64,000 nucleotides of DNA from CAXXHQ01 sp963665265 (GCA_963665265.2 CAXXHQ010000001.1:496001-560000); one strand, 5' to 3'. Shown: positions 16,307 to 24,928, counted from the stretch's first letter. Numbers and translations are program-made. The notes: generated by a model from the letters alone, not told the origin.

Positions 16307-18052
16307 TCAATCCCTGGCGACGTGTTTATCGACGTTTTTCTCCGTCTTCGCAGGGTTTTCGGACGACTTCTTTTTCTGTGAGTCAATTTCCTTCTGACGC
16401 TCCAAAATCCGAGCGATGGCGTTCTTCACCGATTCTTGAACCATCGGATCTCGGCTCCATTGCGCTTTTCGCAACAGCTTCAAGCTTCTCGCCGAACCGA
16501 TGTCGCCAAGCACTTCAATCGCGTCGGTGAATTCAAAAGGATTTAACGAAGGAATAATCTCCAGAACCGAATTTTCTGCCGGAGGGCCTATCGAGCGCAG
16601 AGCTCGCTTCGCCGGGCCGTTCCGGGGCGAGAGCGACAACGCCTTCGCCAAAAGCGGGGCCGTGCGAGGATTTTTGGTTTCGCCCAACGCGATAACGAGC
16701 ATGGAGTCGCGAAGCGCGGAATCGCTCTCTTCAATCAGTCGAATCGCCTCTTTCACTCCGTCATCGCCATTCCATTTTAGCAAGCCTCGGATTCCGAGGC
16801 TTTCGGTTATCGGATCGTTCACCAATCGCGAATACCCCTCGAAGATTTTCTTTCGCGTCTTATTCGATTTAACTTGCGAAGGATCCTTTACAAGCAACTG
16901 ATCGGCGGCGTTGGTGATTTGTATAAAATTCTCTCTGGAATTAGTGTTTAGAATATCGGCCATCCGTTCAAAATAGTTTGGATCGGTTTCGTCGGGAAGA
17001 GTTAATTCCTCGGCCCTATTCGGCATTCCTCCGCGTTGCAGGGGATTCGGTCCCTCGGCGATATCGCCGGCGAATTTTTTGGCCGACTCCTTCAAATCCT
17101 CCTTCGCTTTCTTCCCGGCCTCTTCGATCTCCTGCTTAACCCGTTTATTCGCCTCTTCAAGCTTATTCCGTTCGGCGGCGAATTTCCGCTCTAATTCGCC
17201 GCTAATGCGACGAACGTCCTCGTCATGCCGACGTTTTTCCTCGGCCAAGGCGAGCGATTTCACGTCGAGCGACAGAATGATCTTCCGCTGCCCTTCGTCC
17301 TCGAAGAGAACGGAGCCGATCTTCAGCGTCTTTAAAAACGTATTCATATCGGCGCAGGGCGAGAAAATAAAATGCGTTCGGCACGGATCGTCGGCTCCGC
17401 CCAAAAAGCTATAGCGTTCGACATCTTGGGGAACCGCTTTTTCCAACCAATCGGCCACATCCTTGGCGTCATTCGGGTCGAGCGGATCGGCCTCGATATA
17501 AACTACTTTTTCAAAGCCGTGTTTGGCGACTATTTTTCGTTCGTTGCGGGCATGATCGCGCGCCGCCGGAACATTCAAGCCGCCGCTCAACGACGGCCAC
17601 AACTCCGCTAATCGTAAACTCCCTTCGCTTACGTCAAAAGAACGAGCGGTTACGACTTTCCAAAAGTACAGCGGCAGCCCGCGTTTCAATTGCAAACGCT
17701 TTTCTTCGGCCAACGTCTTTTCGGCGGCCTTGCTGAATCGTTCGAGCGCCGCTTGATTCGCTTTGTCGGCGAACTCGGCGGCGGCGTTCTTTTTTTCCAG
17801 CAGCTTAATCAAGGCGTTTTGCCGTTCGGCGACGAGGAGCATTTGCGCATCTATTTTGTCGATCGCTTTTTTCGCGGAATCGGCGTCTTGCACGGTCTTC
17901 AAGGTCGCGGCGAATTCGTCATGCGCCTTCGCTAGGGAGTCAATCGCTTGGGACGTTTCATTTTCGCCGACGAAAGACTCCAGCGAGACGCCGCACCCGG
18001 CGGCAAGAAAGAGGAGCGAGAACAAGGCTATGCAGTTTGCGAAAAACTTCAT
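16307..18052 (-). CDS. Lipoprotein with HEAT-like repeats, paralogue 2
   Basis: A protein of 581 residues from the ATG at 18052; an upstream GTG at 18085 would put basic residues before a complete signal sequence. The lipobox LAAGC is good. A long charged coiled coil (~280-340) separates the N-terminal domain from C-terminal HEAT-like repeats (TAPLLAKALSLSPRNGPAKRALRSIG and LLRKAQWSRDPMVQESVKNAIARIL). Shared features with its neighbour are an EGQRKI/KGQRTI stretch and the final repeat. The two form a tandem duplicated pair, ~90 bp apart and in one direction, so they may be co-transcribed. Confidence 0.65.
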   Translation of the reverse strand: MKFFANCIALFSLLFLAAGCGVSLESFVGENETSQAIDSLAKAHDEFAATLKTVQDADSAKKAIDKIDAQMLLVAERQNALIKLLEKKNAAAEFADKANQAALERFSKAAEKTLAEEKRLQLKRGLPLYFWKVVTARSFDVSEGSLRLAELWPSLSGGLNVPAARDHARNERKIVAKHGFEKVVYIEADPLDPNDAKDVADWLEKAVPQDVERYSFLGGADDPCRTHFIFSPCADMNTFLKTLKIGSVLFEDEGQRKIILSLDVKSLALAEEKRRHDEDVRRISGELERKFAAERNKLEEANKRVKQEIEEAGKKAKEDLKESAKKFAGDIAEGPNPLQRGGMPNRAEELTLPDETDPNYFERMADILNTNSRENFIQITNAADQLLVKDPSQVKSNKTRKKIFEGYSRLVNDPITESLGIRGLLKWNGDDGVKEAIRLIEESDSALRDSMLVIALGETKNPRTAPLLAKALSLSPRNGPAKRALRSIGPPAENSVLEIIPSLNPFEFTDAIEVLGDIGSARSLKLLRKAQWSRDPMVQESVKNAIARILERQKEIDSQKKKSSENPAKTEKNVDKHVARD

Positions 18053-18208
18053 GCGCCAACCCCGGCGAAATAACAATAAGGCCACGAAACCGATGCGGTC
18101 CGGCGGAGGAAAAACGCCGACCGCATTATAGTCTCATTTGCGAGAAGAAGCCAAAAGTCAGTCACTCTCGTCGACGCGTTTGCCCCCCTGCCCATCCCCT
18201 CCCCTTTC

Positions 18209-19486
18209 CTAACCTTGTATCGCCTTATCGGAGATATCTTTTCGGCACCAGGCGCCCGCCCAACGGATGCACTTCACCGCGCGATAGGCGTTCAGTTTCG
18301 CCTTGGAGATCGTGTCGCCCAGAGCGGTCACGTTGAGCACGCGTCCACCCGAGGTGACGACTTCGCCGTCGACCATCGAGGTTCCGGCATGGAAAACTTT
18401 TACGTCGGGAAGCTGATCTGCGTCGGCCAGGCCGCGAATCGGAAAGCCTTTTTTATACGAGCCAGGGTAACCGTCGCTCGCCATGACCACCGATACGGCC
18501 GGTCGCGGATCCCATTCCAGCGGTCCGATCGATTCGAGTCTACCGTCGGCCGTCGCTTCGAGAACGTCGAGCAGGTCGGTCTTCAAGCGGAGCAACAACG
18601 GCTGGCATTCCGGATCGCCGAACCGGACGTTGTATTCCAAAACCTTCGGGCCTTGCTTGGTCATCATCAAGCCGGCGTAGAGGACGCCCTTGAAGGGGCG
18701 ACGCGCCCGCTTCATCGCATGGACGGTCGGAACCAGAATATGCTCTTCGACCCAGGCCATCGTTTCGTCGTTGAGCAAGGGGGCGGGGCAGTAAGCGCCC
18801 ATACCGCCGGTGTTCGGGCCGACGTCGCCGTCATAGGCGGCTTTGTGATCTTGGGCGGGTTGCAGAGTGATGATCGTCGCGCCGTCGGTGATCGCCAACA
18901 CGCTCACCTCTTGGCCGTCGAGCCGCTCTTCGATGACGATTCGATTTCCGGCCGCGCCGAACGCCTTTTGGCAGCCGATCAACTCGACGGCTTCGAGGGC
19001 TTCTTGGCGATTTTTGCAGACGACGACTCCTTTGCCCGCCGCTAGGCCGTCGGCCTTGACGACGACCGGCGCGTCTTCTCGTTCGCGAATGAATTTAAGC
19101 GCGTCGTCGGGATTGACGAACGTTTGGTAGTCGGCGGAGGGGACGTCGGCGGAGCGTAGCAAATCTTTGCAGAAGACTTTGCTTCCTTCCAATTCGGCGG
19201 CGTTTTTCTTCGGGCCGAACGCGCGAAGACCGGCCTCTTCGAAGGCGTCGACGATACCGGCGGTAAGCGGCGCCTCGGGCCCTACGACCGTCAGTTCGAC
19301 CTTATTGTCTTTGGCAAAACGAATCAATCGCGTAAAATCGTCGGCGGCGATCTGCACGTTTTCGGCGTCGATGTCGGTCCCGGCGTTTCCGGGCGCCACG
19401 AAGACGCGTTCCGCACGAGGACTTTGCGTAATCTTCCAAGCGAGAGCGTGTTCACGACCGCCGTTGCCGACAATTAAAACGTTCAT
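18209..19486 (-). CDS. purD: Phosphoribosylamine-glycine ligase
   Basis: A protein of 425 residues, the usual length for PurD. It begins with NVLIVGNGGREHALAWK and has the family motifs VVGPEAPLTAGIVDAF, VVKADGLAAGKGVVV, GPNTGGMGAYCPAP and LEYNVRFGDPECQ. It joins 5-phosphoribosylamine, glycine and ATP to give GAR in the second step of purine synthesis. It stands alone here; purF, the preceding step, is ~21 kb away on the same strand. The start ATG is the only sensible one, at the beginning of the Rossmann strand. Confidence 0.97.
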   Translation of the reverse strand: MNVLIVGNGGREHALAWKITQSPRAERVFVAPGNAGTDIDAENVQIAADDFTRLIRFAKDNKVELTVVGPEAPLTAGIVDAFEEAGLRAFGPKKNAAELEGSKVFCKDLLRSADVPSADYQTFVNPDDALKFIREREDAPVVVKADGLAAGKGVVVCKNRQEALEAVELIGCQKAFGAAGNRIVIEERLDGQEVSVLAITDGATIITLQPAQDHKAAYDGDVGPNTGGMGAYCPAPLLNDETMAWVEEHILVPTVHAMKRARRPFKGVLYAGLMMTKQGPKVLEYNVRFGDPECQPLLLRLKTDLLDVLEATADGRLESIGPLEWDPRPAVSVVMASDGYPGSYKKGFPIRGLADADQLPDVKVFHAGTSMVDGEVVTSGGRVLNVTALGDTISKAKLNAYRAVKCIRWAGAWCRKDISDKAIQG

Positions 19487-19642
19487 AGGTAAATTGATCG
19501 TTGATCATAGGACGCTGTAGAGCGTCGCAAAAGTGAGCGCCGAGGGAGGCGAGTCGTCGCCGTCATCTCCGAAACATCCCATTTTATTTTGCCGTTCGCC
19601 GCGGCGAAAGGGGGCAAGCGGGGGGGAACGTTCCGCGTTTTC

Positions 19643-19671
19643 TTGATAAATTCGGCCCGAGGCAATATACT
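19643..19671 (+). promoter_or_regulatory. Sigma-70-type promoter for hicB-hicA
   Basis: TTGATA, a 17-bp spacer, then TATACT, about 20 bp upstream of the hicB start, with GGAGG at 19679-19683 as ribosome-binding site. Confidence 0.7.
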
Positions 19672-19692
19672 TAGTGCTGGAGGCTGATTATT

Positions 19693-19893
19693 ATGACCAC
19701 ATACCGTGTTGTACTGATCGAAAGCGACGAGGGGTTCGCCGTGAGTTGTCCCTCGCTAAAAGGGTGCCACTCGCAGGGTTCGACCCGAGATGAGGCGCTC
19801 GAAAACATTCGCACGGCGATCAGAGAATGGCTCGATGCCGAGACCGACGAAAAATCGATCTTTCAAATCACTGAGGAAGAGGTGACGGTCTAG
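19693..19893 (+). CDS. hicB: HicB-family antitoxin, short form
   Basis: A protein of 66 residues, made only of the HicB_like domain: VVLIESDEGFAVSCPSLKGCHSQGST and DEALENIRTAIREWLD are family hallmarks. There is no C-terminal DNA-binding domain, as in other short HicB proteins that precede hicA. It should bind and block the HicA ribonuclease. It has its own promoter and Shine-Dalgarno site, and the hicA start lies six bases after its stop. Because hicA is frameshifted, this antitoxin may now be an orphan. Confidence 0.85.
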   Translation: MTTYRVVLIESDEGFAVSCPSLKGCHSQGSTRDEALENIRTAIREWLDAETDEKSIFQITEEEVTV

Positions 19894-19899
19894 CTTTCT

Positions 19900-20113
19900 A
19901 TGCCAAAGATTTCCGGTATAAGCTGCGAACGGAGCCGTTCGCGTCTTCGAAAAGGTTGGTTTCAAAGTCATTCGGCAGGGCAAACATGTCATTATGTCGA
20001 ATGGTTTTTGCCGATTGACAATCCCGCGTCATTCTTGCCTCAACGCTTTTACAATGGGCGCCATTGCCGCCGACGCAGGATTAAGCCCGGAAGACTTTAA
20101 AAAACTATTATAA
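19900..20113 (+). pseudogene. hicA: hicA toxin gene with frameshift
   Basis: The first ~11 codons read MPKISGISCER in frame 1. From 19934 the HicA sequence continues in the next frame (AVRVFEKVGFKVIRQGKHVIM, then NGFCRLTIPRHSCLNAFTMG and ADAGLSPEDFKKLL) to the TAA at 20111. The join requires one extra base in the run around 19931-19933. The putative catalytic His (QGKH) and the conserved RLTIPRH block are intact, so the damage is recent or a sequencing error. As written, the toxin would not be made. Confidence 0.82.
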
Positions 20114-20154
20114 ACCGCAACACGATTTATCGCTCCGCACACACCCTACCCGAC

Positions 20155-20649
20155 ATGCCGCAAGACAACCCAGAATTCATTTACCGCGAGGCGGGAATCG
20201 AGGCGATCGACGCCGTTCATCCGCTTTGGCACAAGCTGAACGTTTTCCATTCGGGAATTTCGACCTACTTCAGCGACAAGATTCGCATACGTCAATTCGA
20301 GCCTCGCAAGCAAGAGATCATCGCGAAGTCGAAGGCCGGCAAGGTTCGCATCGAGTTCGTCTCTCTCGCCTCGACCGGCGAGGACGTCGCCTATTGCATA
20401 TCGAGCGTGGGCGAGGCGGGCGTGGCGGAGATCGATTCGGTGTTCGTCGACGAACGGTTCCGCAGGCACGGCATCGGCCATCAATTATTGACGAACGCGC
20501 TGGCCTGGATCGATCCGCAAAATCCGACGGCAGTGATCATCTCGGTCATGCATGAGAACGAGGAAGCGATCGCCTTCTATCGCCAGTTCGGCTTCTTTCC
20601 CCGCAGCGTTCTGCTGCGACAAAATAAAGATCTGATGCCGAAAAAGTAG
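20155..20649 (+). CDS. GNAT-family N-acetyltransferase
   Basis: A protein of 164 residues with one GNAT domain. The acetyl-CoA loop is RFRRHGIGHQLL (Q/RxxGxG/A type) after the strand AEIDSVFVDE, and the C-terminal strand-helix NEEAIAFYRQFGFFP is typical of motif B. It should move an acetyl group from acetyl-CoA to an unknown amine. No clear ribosome-binding site precedes the ATG at 20155. It is not obviously linked to the hicBA pair upstream. Confidence 0.85.
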   Translation: MPQDNPEFIYREAGIEAIDAVHPLWHKLNVFHSGISTYFSDKIRIRQFEPRKQEIIAKSKAGKVRIEFVSLASTGEDVAYCISSVGEAGVAEIDSVFVDERFRRHGIGHQLLTNALAWIDPQNPTAVIISVMHENEEAIAFYRQFGFFPRSVLLRQNKDLMPKK

Positions 20650-21148
20650 AGGCGTTTCAAATCGGCGAAAAGAATATGGACGCCTTTTTCAGCCGAAATA
20701 TTGAAATTTCTTGCTGCGTGAGATCACGAAAACCCGGAAGAACGAAATCACGAAAAACGACGACGGGCGGAAAGAAATTCACCGCGAAGACGCAACGGTC
20801 GCGAAGAGCGCAAGCAACGACCATCACGGCAAACGCGGATTGCTGGATGCCGACGGCCGACCGATTTTAAATTGTCAAAGAACGAGGAAAGGTCGCCAGT
20901 CTTTCCGACGAGAGTATCGTCATTGGCAACTATAGAGAAACGCCTGGCCCAGTTTCAATAGAAAACGCGGGGGAATTCGCGTCTGAAATCGAGCGTCGAA
21001 AAGGTCTGTCCGTCTGTCGTACACGGGCACTGACCTGCGAAACTGGCGAGTGCAGGCGCGCACCCTACGACGGAATGCCACGGAGGGCATTCCCTACAGC
21101 GCATTTTGGCGGGGATCGCTGCGCTCGGCCCACCCTACAAACAACAAA
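20650..21148. other. ~500-bp repeat-rich intergenic region
   Basis: The left part (about 20715-20820) is a degenerate run of CACGAAAA, CGAAATCACGAAAA and CGCGAAGACGCAA-like words, a type of decayed repeat often seen between genes. The right part (21047-21140) holds three elements that each end in CCTAC or CTACA. No gene is convincing; the short open frames at 20676-20935 read through the degenerate repeat. Confidence 0.5.
21047..21139. repeat. Cluster of three CTACA-flanked elements
   Basis: Element 1 ends GCGCGCACCCTAC near 21066. Element 2 is the perfect inverted repeat GGAATGCC-ACGGAG-GGCATTCC followed by CTACA (21072-21098). Element 3 is GGATCGCTGCGCTCGG followed by CCCACCCTACA (about 21112-21139). 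The same flank occurs at other palindromes in the window. Confidence 0.65.
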
Positions 21149-21892
21149 TCACTCGACGAGGTCGTCGCCGTAGCCGGGCGGGAAGGGATTCGAGAGGTCG
21201 ATCATTTGACCGTCTTTCATGAACTGATCCGAGGGCAAGCTCGGCGGACGAGAGCCGTCGAAGCGAGGCGGACTATTCTCTTCTTGAGCCGATTCCTCTG
21301 CAATCGGCGAGGGATCGGGCTTGATCTTCTTTAGCGACGGATCGGGGGCGAAGAGGTCGGGAAATTCTTTCAGCATCCAGTTGTTTAGCGAGTCTTGTCC
21401 GCCGAACTGACGCAACCAGTATTCGACGTCCTCGTCGAGAAGCGGAACGGGAGGTCGCTCCGGTCCGACCGGCGCGGCAAATTTTTTCGCCGCCCGGGCG
21501 CGAAGCGTTTTGCGATACCAGAGGTCGGCGTCGATCGCCTGAGCCTTGCGTCGTCGAGCGGCCTTTTGCAGTCGATGATCGCTCGAAACGACCGTCATTC
21601 GCTTCGGCGAACTCTCTTCGAGAATCAATTCCTCGATCAACGAATCGGCGTCGGGATATTTCGAGGCGAAGTGGACGGTCAGGCCGCGATAGGCGCTCAT
21701 TCGCGGGAGACCCCAGGGAGCGTCTTTCGAGTCGAAGACGACGACCGTCTCGGCGACGACGTTCGCATCGAGCGATTCGACGAGGAAGTTGAGCAACGCG
21801 AGTCGGGCGCGGTGCAAACTGCCTGGCCCAATGTGCCGATCGATTATGCCCGCCTCATGCAGCACGTTGTAGCCGTCGATGATTACGAGCAT
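21149..21892 (-). CDS. YacP-like NYN domain ribonuclease-family protein
   Basis: A protein of 247 residues. The N-terminal ~165 residues match the YacP-like NYN (PIN-like) domain: VIIDGYNVLHEAG at 3-15, VVVFDSK, YPDADSLIEELI and TVVSSDHRLQKAA hold the acidic residues expected to bind metal. The C-terminal ~80 residues are proline-rich, with a short conserved-looking segment (DVEYWLRQFG). Related proteins act in RNA processing or decay; the substrate here is unknown. It lies upstream of no obvious partner on the minus strand. Confidence 0.82.
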   Translation of the reverse strand: MLVIIDGYNVLHEAGIIDRHIGPGSLHRARLALLNFLVESLDANVVAETVVVFDSKDAPWGLPRMSAYRGLTVHFASKYPDADSLIEELILEESSPKRMTVVSSDHRLQKAARRRKAQAIDADLWYRKTLRARAAKKFAAPVGPERPPVPLLDEDVEYWLRQFGGQDSLNNWMLKEFPDLFAPDPSLKKIKPDPSPIAEESAQEENSPPRFDGSRPPSLPSDQFMKDGQMIDLSNPFPPGYGDDLVE

Positions 21893-21970
21893 AGCGAGTA
21901 AAGGAAGAAGGAGGAGGGATGAAGGATGAAGGACGCAAGGAAGCGGTCAGCGGAACACGGTAAATTCGCA

Positions 21971-22053
21971 CTGGCTGACAAGCAGCCAGCGGCGCCCAAT
22001 TACCGCCGCCTCTTGCCGCTAAAGCGGCGCGAGGTTCAAGAACCTGGGCTACA
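21971..22053. repeat. Three adjacent perfect palindromes
   Basis: In order: CTGGCTG-acaag-CAGCCAG (21971-21989), GCCGCT-aa-AGCGGC (22015-22028) and AGGTTC-aa-GAACCT followed by GGGCTACA (22032-22053). They lie between the NYN gene and pyrC. Confidence 0.7.
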
Positions 22054-22065
22054 CAACGAACGCCG

Positions 22066-23343
22066 TTAACGCCGGAACTTGACGATTCCGCCGACGATGA
22101 CCGTTTCGGCGCGGCCGGTGAGGTCCATTCCGCCGAAGGGGGTATTCAAGCTCTTTGAACGGAACTGCGAGGGATCGACGGTCCAGCGGACCTTCGGGTC
22201 GATGACGGTGACGTCGGCGTCGGCGCCGACGCGGAGCGTTCCTTTATCGACGCCGATGATTTTGGCCGGATTGGTCGACATCTTAGCGATCGCTTGCGAC
22301 CAAGTGAGATGGCCCGGCTCGATCAGTTTGGTCACGACGAGGCCGACGGTCGTTTCAAGGCCGATGATGCCGAACGGGGCTTGGTCCAATTCACGCATCT
22401 TCTTTTCTTTGGCGTGCGGAGCGTGATCGCTGGCGATGGCGTCGATGGTGTCGTCGGCCAGCGCGGCGATAATCGCCTCGACGTCTTCTTTGCTACGCAG
22501 CGGCGGATTCATTTTGTAATTCGAATCGAACGTTCGCAGGCATTCGTCGGTGAGCGTGAAATGGTGCGGCGCGACTTCGGTGGTCACTCGAACGCCTCGT
22601 TTTTTCGCGCGGCGCACGGCGTCGACCGCTCCGGCGGTCGAAACGTGCATGAGATGGTATTTTCCGCCAGTGGCCTCGGCCAAGGCGATGTCGCGACTGG
22701 CCATGGCGTCTTCGGCCGCCGCCGGCATGCCGGGCAATCCCAAGATCATCGAGGTCATCCCTTCGTGCATCACGCTATGTTCGGTGAGCTCCAAAATCTC
22801 GGAGTGGTTCATCACCGGCTTGTCGAACATGAGGCAGTATTCAAACGCGCGGCGCATCAACTCGGGATTGCCGATGGGGGAACCGTCGTCGCTGAACCCG
22901 ACTGCGCCCGCCTTGACCAACTGACCGATTTCGGCCAATTCTTTTCCTTCGCGGCCTTTGCTGACGCAGGCGACGACGAAGACGTTACAGTTGTCGGCTC
23001 GGGCGGCTTGGCCCAAGATGAACTCGACCATGCTCTGGCTATCGACCGTCGGCTCGGTGTTGGGCATGCTGGCGATCGACGAGAATCCGCCGGCCAGCGC
23101 GGCCGCGGTGCCCGTCTCGATCGTTTCGTCCTCTTCGCGTCCTGGTTCGCGGAGGTGCACGTGAATATCGACCAAGCCCGGCGCGACGATCTTATCCGTC
23201 GCATCGATGACCGTATCGGCGCCGGTCGAATTCGGCACGTCGAACGCGGCGACGCGACCGTCGTTGATCAAGAGATTCGTAACTCGATCCATCTGTTGCG
23301 AAGGATCGACGACGCGACCGTTTTTTATGAGTATGCTCGGCAT
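22066..23343 (-). CDS. pyrC: Dihydroorotase
   Basis: A protein of 425 residues, the length of type I (PyrC/AllB-like) dihydroorotases. DIHVHLREPG is the metal-binding signature; further ligands are expected in KPVMNHSE, HLMHVSTAG and IASDHAPH. It closes carbamoyl-aspartate to dihydroorotate in pyrimidine synthesis. pyrB lies just upstream in the same direction, separated by 165 bp that include one palindromic repeat. Such PyrC proteins often form a complex with aspartate carbamoyltransferase; here both sites look intact. Confidence 0.95.
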   Translation of the reverse strand: MPSILIKNGRVVDPSQQMDRVTNLLINDGRVAAFDVPNSTGADTVIDATDKIVAPGLVDIHVHLREPGREEDETIETGTAAALAGGFSSIASMPNTEPTVDSQSMVEFILGQAARADNCNVFVVACVSKGREGKELAEIGQLVKAGAVGFSDDGSPIGNPELMRRAFEYCLMFDKPVMNHSEILELTEHSVMHEGMTSMILGLPGMPAAAEDAMASRDIALAEATGGKYHLMHVSTAGAVDAVRRAKKRGVRVTTEVAPHHFTLTDECLRTFDSNYKMNPPLRSKEDVEAIIAALADDTIDAIASDHAPHAKEKKMRELDQAPFGIIGLETTVGLVVTKLIEPGHLTWSQAIAKMSTNPAKIIGVDKGTLRVGADADVTVIDPKVRWTVDPSQFRSKSLNTPFGGMDLTGRAETVIVGGIVKFRR

Positions 23344-23480
23344 ATTTTAGAGTAATTAGAGGACTTTCTATTTTTCATCGTCAATTTACCCTTTGGGAAA
23401 ATTGACTACTCCGTCCCATCAACGCATCGAGTCCGCTTCGAAACGCTCCGTTCGGTAGCGTTCTAGCGGTCAGTTCAAAC

Positions 23481-23505
23481 GGTGCGTGCAAGCACGCACC
23501 CTACA
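23481..23505. repeat. CTACA-flanked palindrome
   Basis: GGTGCGTGC-AA-GCACGCACC, a perfect 9-bp inverted repeat, followed directly by CTACA. It sits just after the pyrB stop codon, between pyrB and pyrC. Confidence 0.7.
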
Positions 23506-23508
23506 GCT

Positions 23509-24468
23509 CTACGCTCTATTTCCGAGGAGGAGCCAGAGCGCGGCCATGCGGACGGCGACGCCGTTGGTGACTTGGTCGAGGATGGCCGATTGGGCGCCGT
23601 CGGCCACGTCGGGCGTGATCTCGACGCCGCGATTGATCGGCCCGGGGGCGAGGATCAAGACGTCGGGTTTCGCCTTCGCCAACCGTTCATGGTTCATGGC
23701 GTAGAGGTGGGCGTATTCGCGGACTGAAGGGAACGGACGAGTGTATTGCCGCTCGAATTGAATGCGTAGCAAGTTCAGCACGTCGACGCGAGGCAAGATC
23801 GAGTCGAGGCTGTAGGTATATTCGACGCCCAACTCGGCCCAGCGCGGCGAAACTAACGTGGAAGGTCCGCAGACGATCACATGCGCGCCTAATTTTTTCA
23901 ATCCCCAGATGTTCGAGCGGGCGGTCCGGCTATGCGCGATGTCGCCAACCATAGCGACCGTCAAACCGTCCAAGCGGCCTTTGCGCTCGCGGATGGTCAT
24001 AATGTCGAGCAGGCCTTGCGTGGGATGCTCGTGCGGGCCGTCGCCGGCGTTGAGGACCGGGCAGCGGATATTTTCGGCGAGGAGCTTCGGCGTGCCTGGG
24101 GTGCGATGTCGAACGATCACCGCGTCGATCCCCATCGCCTCGATATTCTTCGCCGTGTCGATGAAGGTCTCGCCTTTGGACAGGCTGCTCGTCGAGGCGG
24201 AGAAATCGACCGTATCGGCGCCGAGGCGTCGAGCGGCCAAAGAAAAGCTGGTTCGCGTGCGGGTCGAGTTCTCGAAGAACAAGGTCACGCAGGTTTTGCC
24301 GGCGAGGAGCGGATGACGGCGTTCGCCAGCGGCGATCGCATTTTTGAACTTCTGCGCCGTGTCCAAAATGAGAGTGATTTCATCGGCCGACAGCTCTTCC
24401 AGGCCGAGGAGATGCCGACGGGTCCAGCCGCTAGGGACCGGCCCAAGATTCAATACGTCGCTGGTCAT
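23509..24468 (-). CDS. pyrB: Aspartate carbamoyltransferase, catalytic chain
   Basis: A protein of 319 residues. The carbamoyl phosphate site FFENSTRTRTSF, the SSLSKGETF loop, the HPTQ motif in DGPHEHPTQGLLD and the C-terminal LAPGPINRG are all present. It catalyses the first committed step of pyrimidine synthesis. There is no pyrI regulatory chain nearby, so allosteric control of the Escherichia coli type is not expected. It is followed by pyrC, probably in one transcript. Confidence 0.97.
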   Translation of the reverse strand: MTSDVLNLGPVPSGWTRRHLLGLEELSADEITLILDTAQKFKNAIAAGERRHPLLAGKTCVTLFFENSTRTRTSFSLAARRLGADTVDFSASTSSLSKGETFIDTAKNIEAMGIDAVIVRHRTPGTPKLLAENIRCPVLNAGDGPHEHPTQGLLDIMTIRERKGRLDGLTVAMVGDIAHSRTARSNIWGLKKLGAHVIVCGPSTLVSPRWAELGVEYTYSLDSILPRVDVLNLLRIQFERQYTRPFPSVREYAHLYAMNHERLAKAKPDVLILAPGPINRGVEITPDVADGAQSAILDQVTNGVAVRMAALWLLLGNRA

Positions 24469-24610
24469 GGGTAGAATCCGGGGGTGGGAGGCGTTTTTCT
24501 GATTTTATCAGCCCTGGCGACAGACGCAAGACAGGCGTGGGAAGTAGGGGAAAGGGCGTGGGGCATAGGGCATAAGGAATTGGGCGTATGCGCCACATCG
24601 CGGGGTCAAC

Positions 24611-24652
24611 AAAAAAACGCCATATCCGCCTGAGAGAGCGAATATGGCGTTT
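24611..24652 (-). terminator. Terminator after the symporter operon
   Basis: Read on the minus strand, a 10-bp stem AACGCCATAT/ATATGGCGTT with an inner GC-rich part is followed by TTTTTTT. Confidence 0.85.
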
Positions 24653-24681
24653 CAAATTATTTCAAATCCGGCGATCCGCCC

Positions 24682-24900
24682 TTAGGCGAACTTTTTCGGC
24701 CAGAAGTGGTAGGTGTAAAAAATGCCGATGATGAGCAGGAAAGCTCCCCACCACACGCCGGCGTGCAACTCGGCCAAGACGACCTTGGGCGGCTCTTTCA
24801 AACCGTAGAGGCCGGCGGCGAAAATCAGCACGCCGTAAATCGTGAGCAAAACGCCGTTAAAGAACCAAATCGAAATATGTCCTTCGCTGTGTTCAGACAT
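24682..24900 (-). CDS. Two-helix membrane protein linked to symporter
   Basis: A protein of 72 residues with two membrane helices (~10-31 and ~48-66) joined by a short loop, KEPPKVVLAELHAGVWWG. AAGGA lies eight bases before the ATG. It begins 28 bp after the symporter gene and ends before the operon terminator, so it is very likely co-transcribed with it. Small partner proteins are known for some SSS transporters, but I cannot assign this one to a named family. A role as an accessory subunit is an inference from position. Confidence 0.65.
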   Translation of the reverse strand: MSEHSEGHISIWFFNGVLLTIYGVLIFAAGLYGLKEPPKVVLAELHAGVWWGAFLLIIGIFYTYHFWPKKFA

Positions 24901-24928
24901 TATACAAATCCTTATTTTAAAGGTTTAC

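Noticed and set aside
22294..23355. Plus-strand open frame of 353 codons opposite pyrC
   Set aside because: It is a shadow of pyrC, with no ribosome-binding site or family features.
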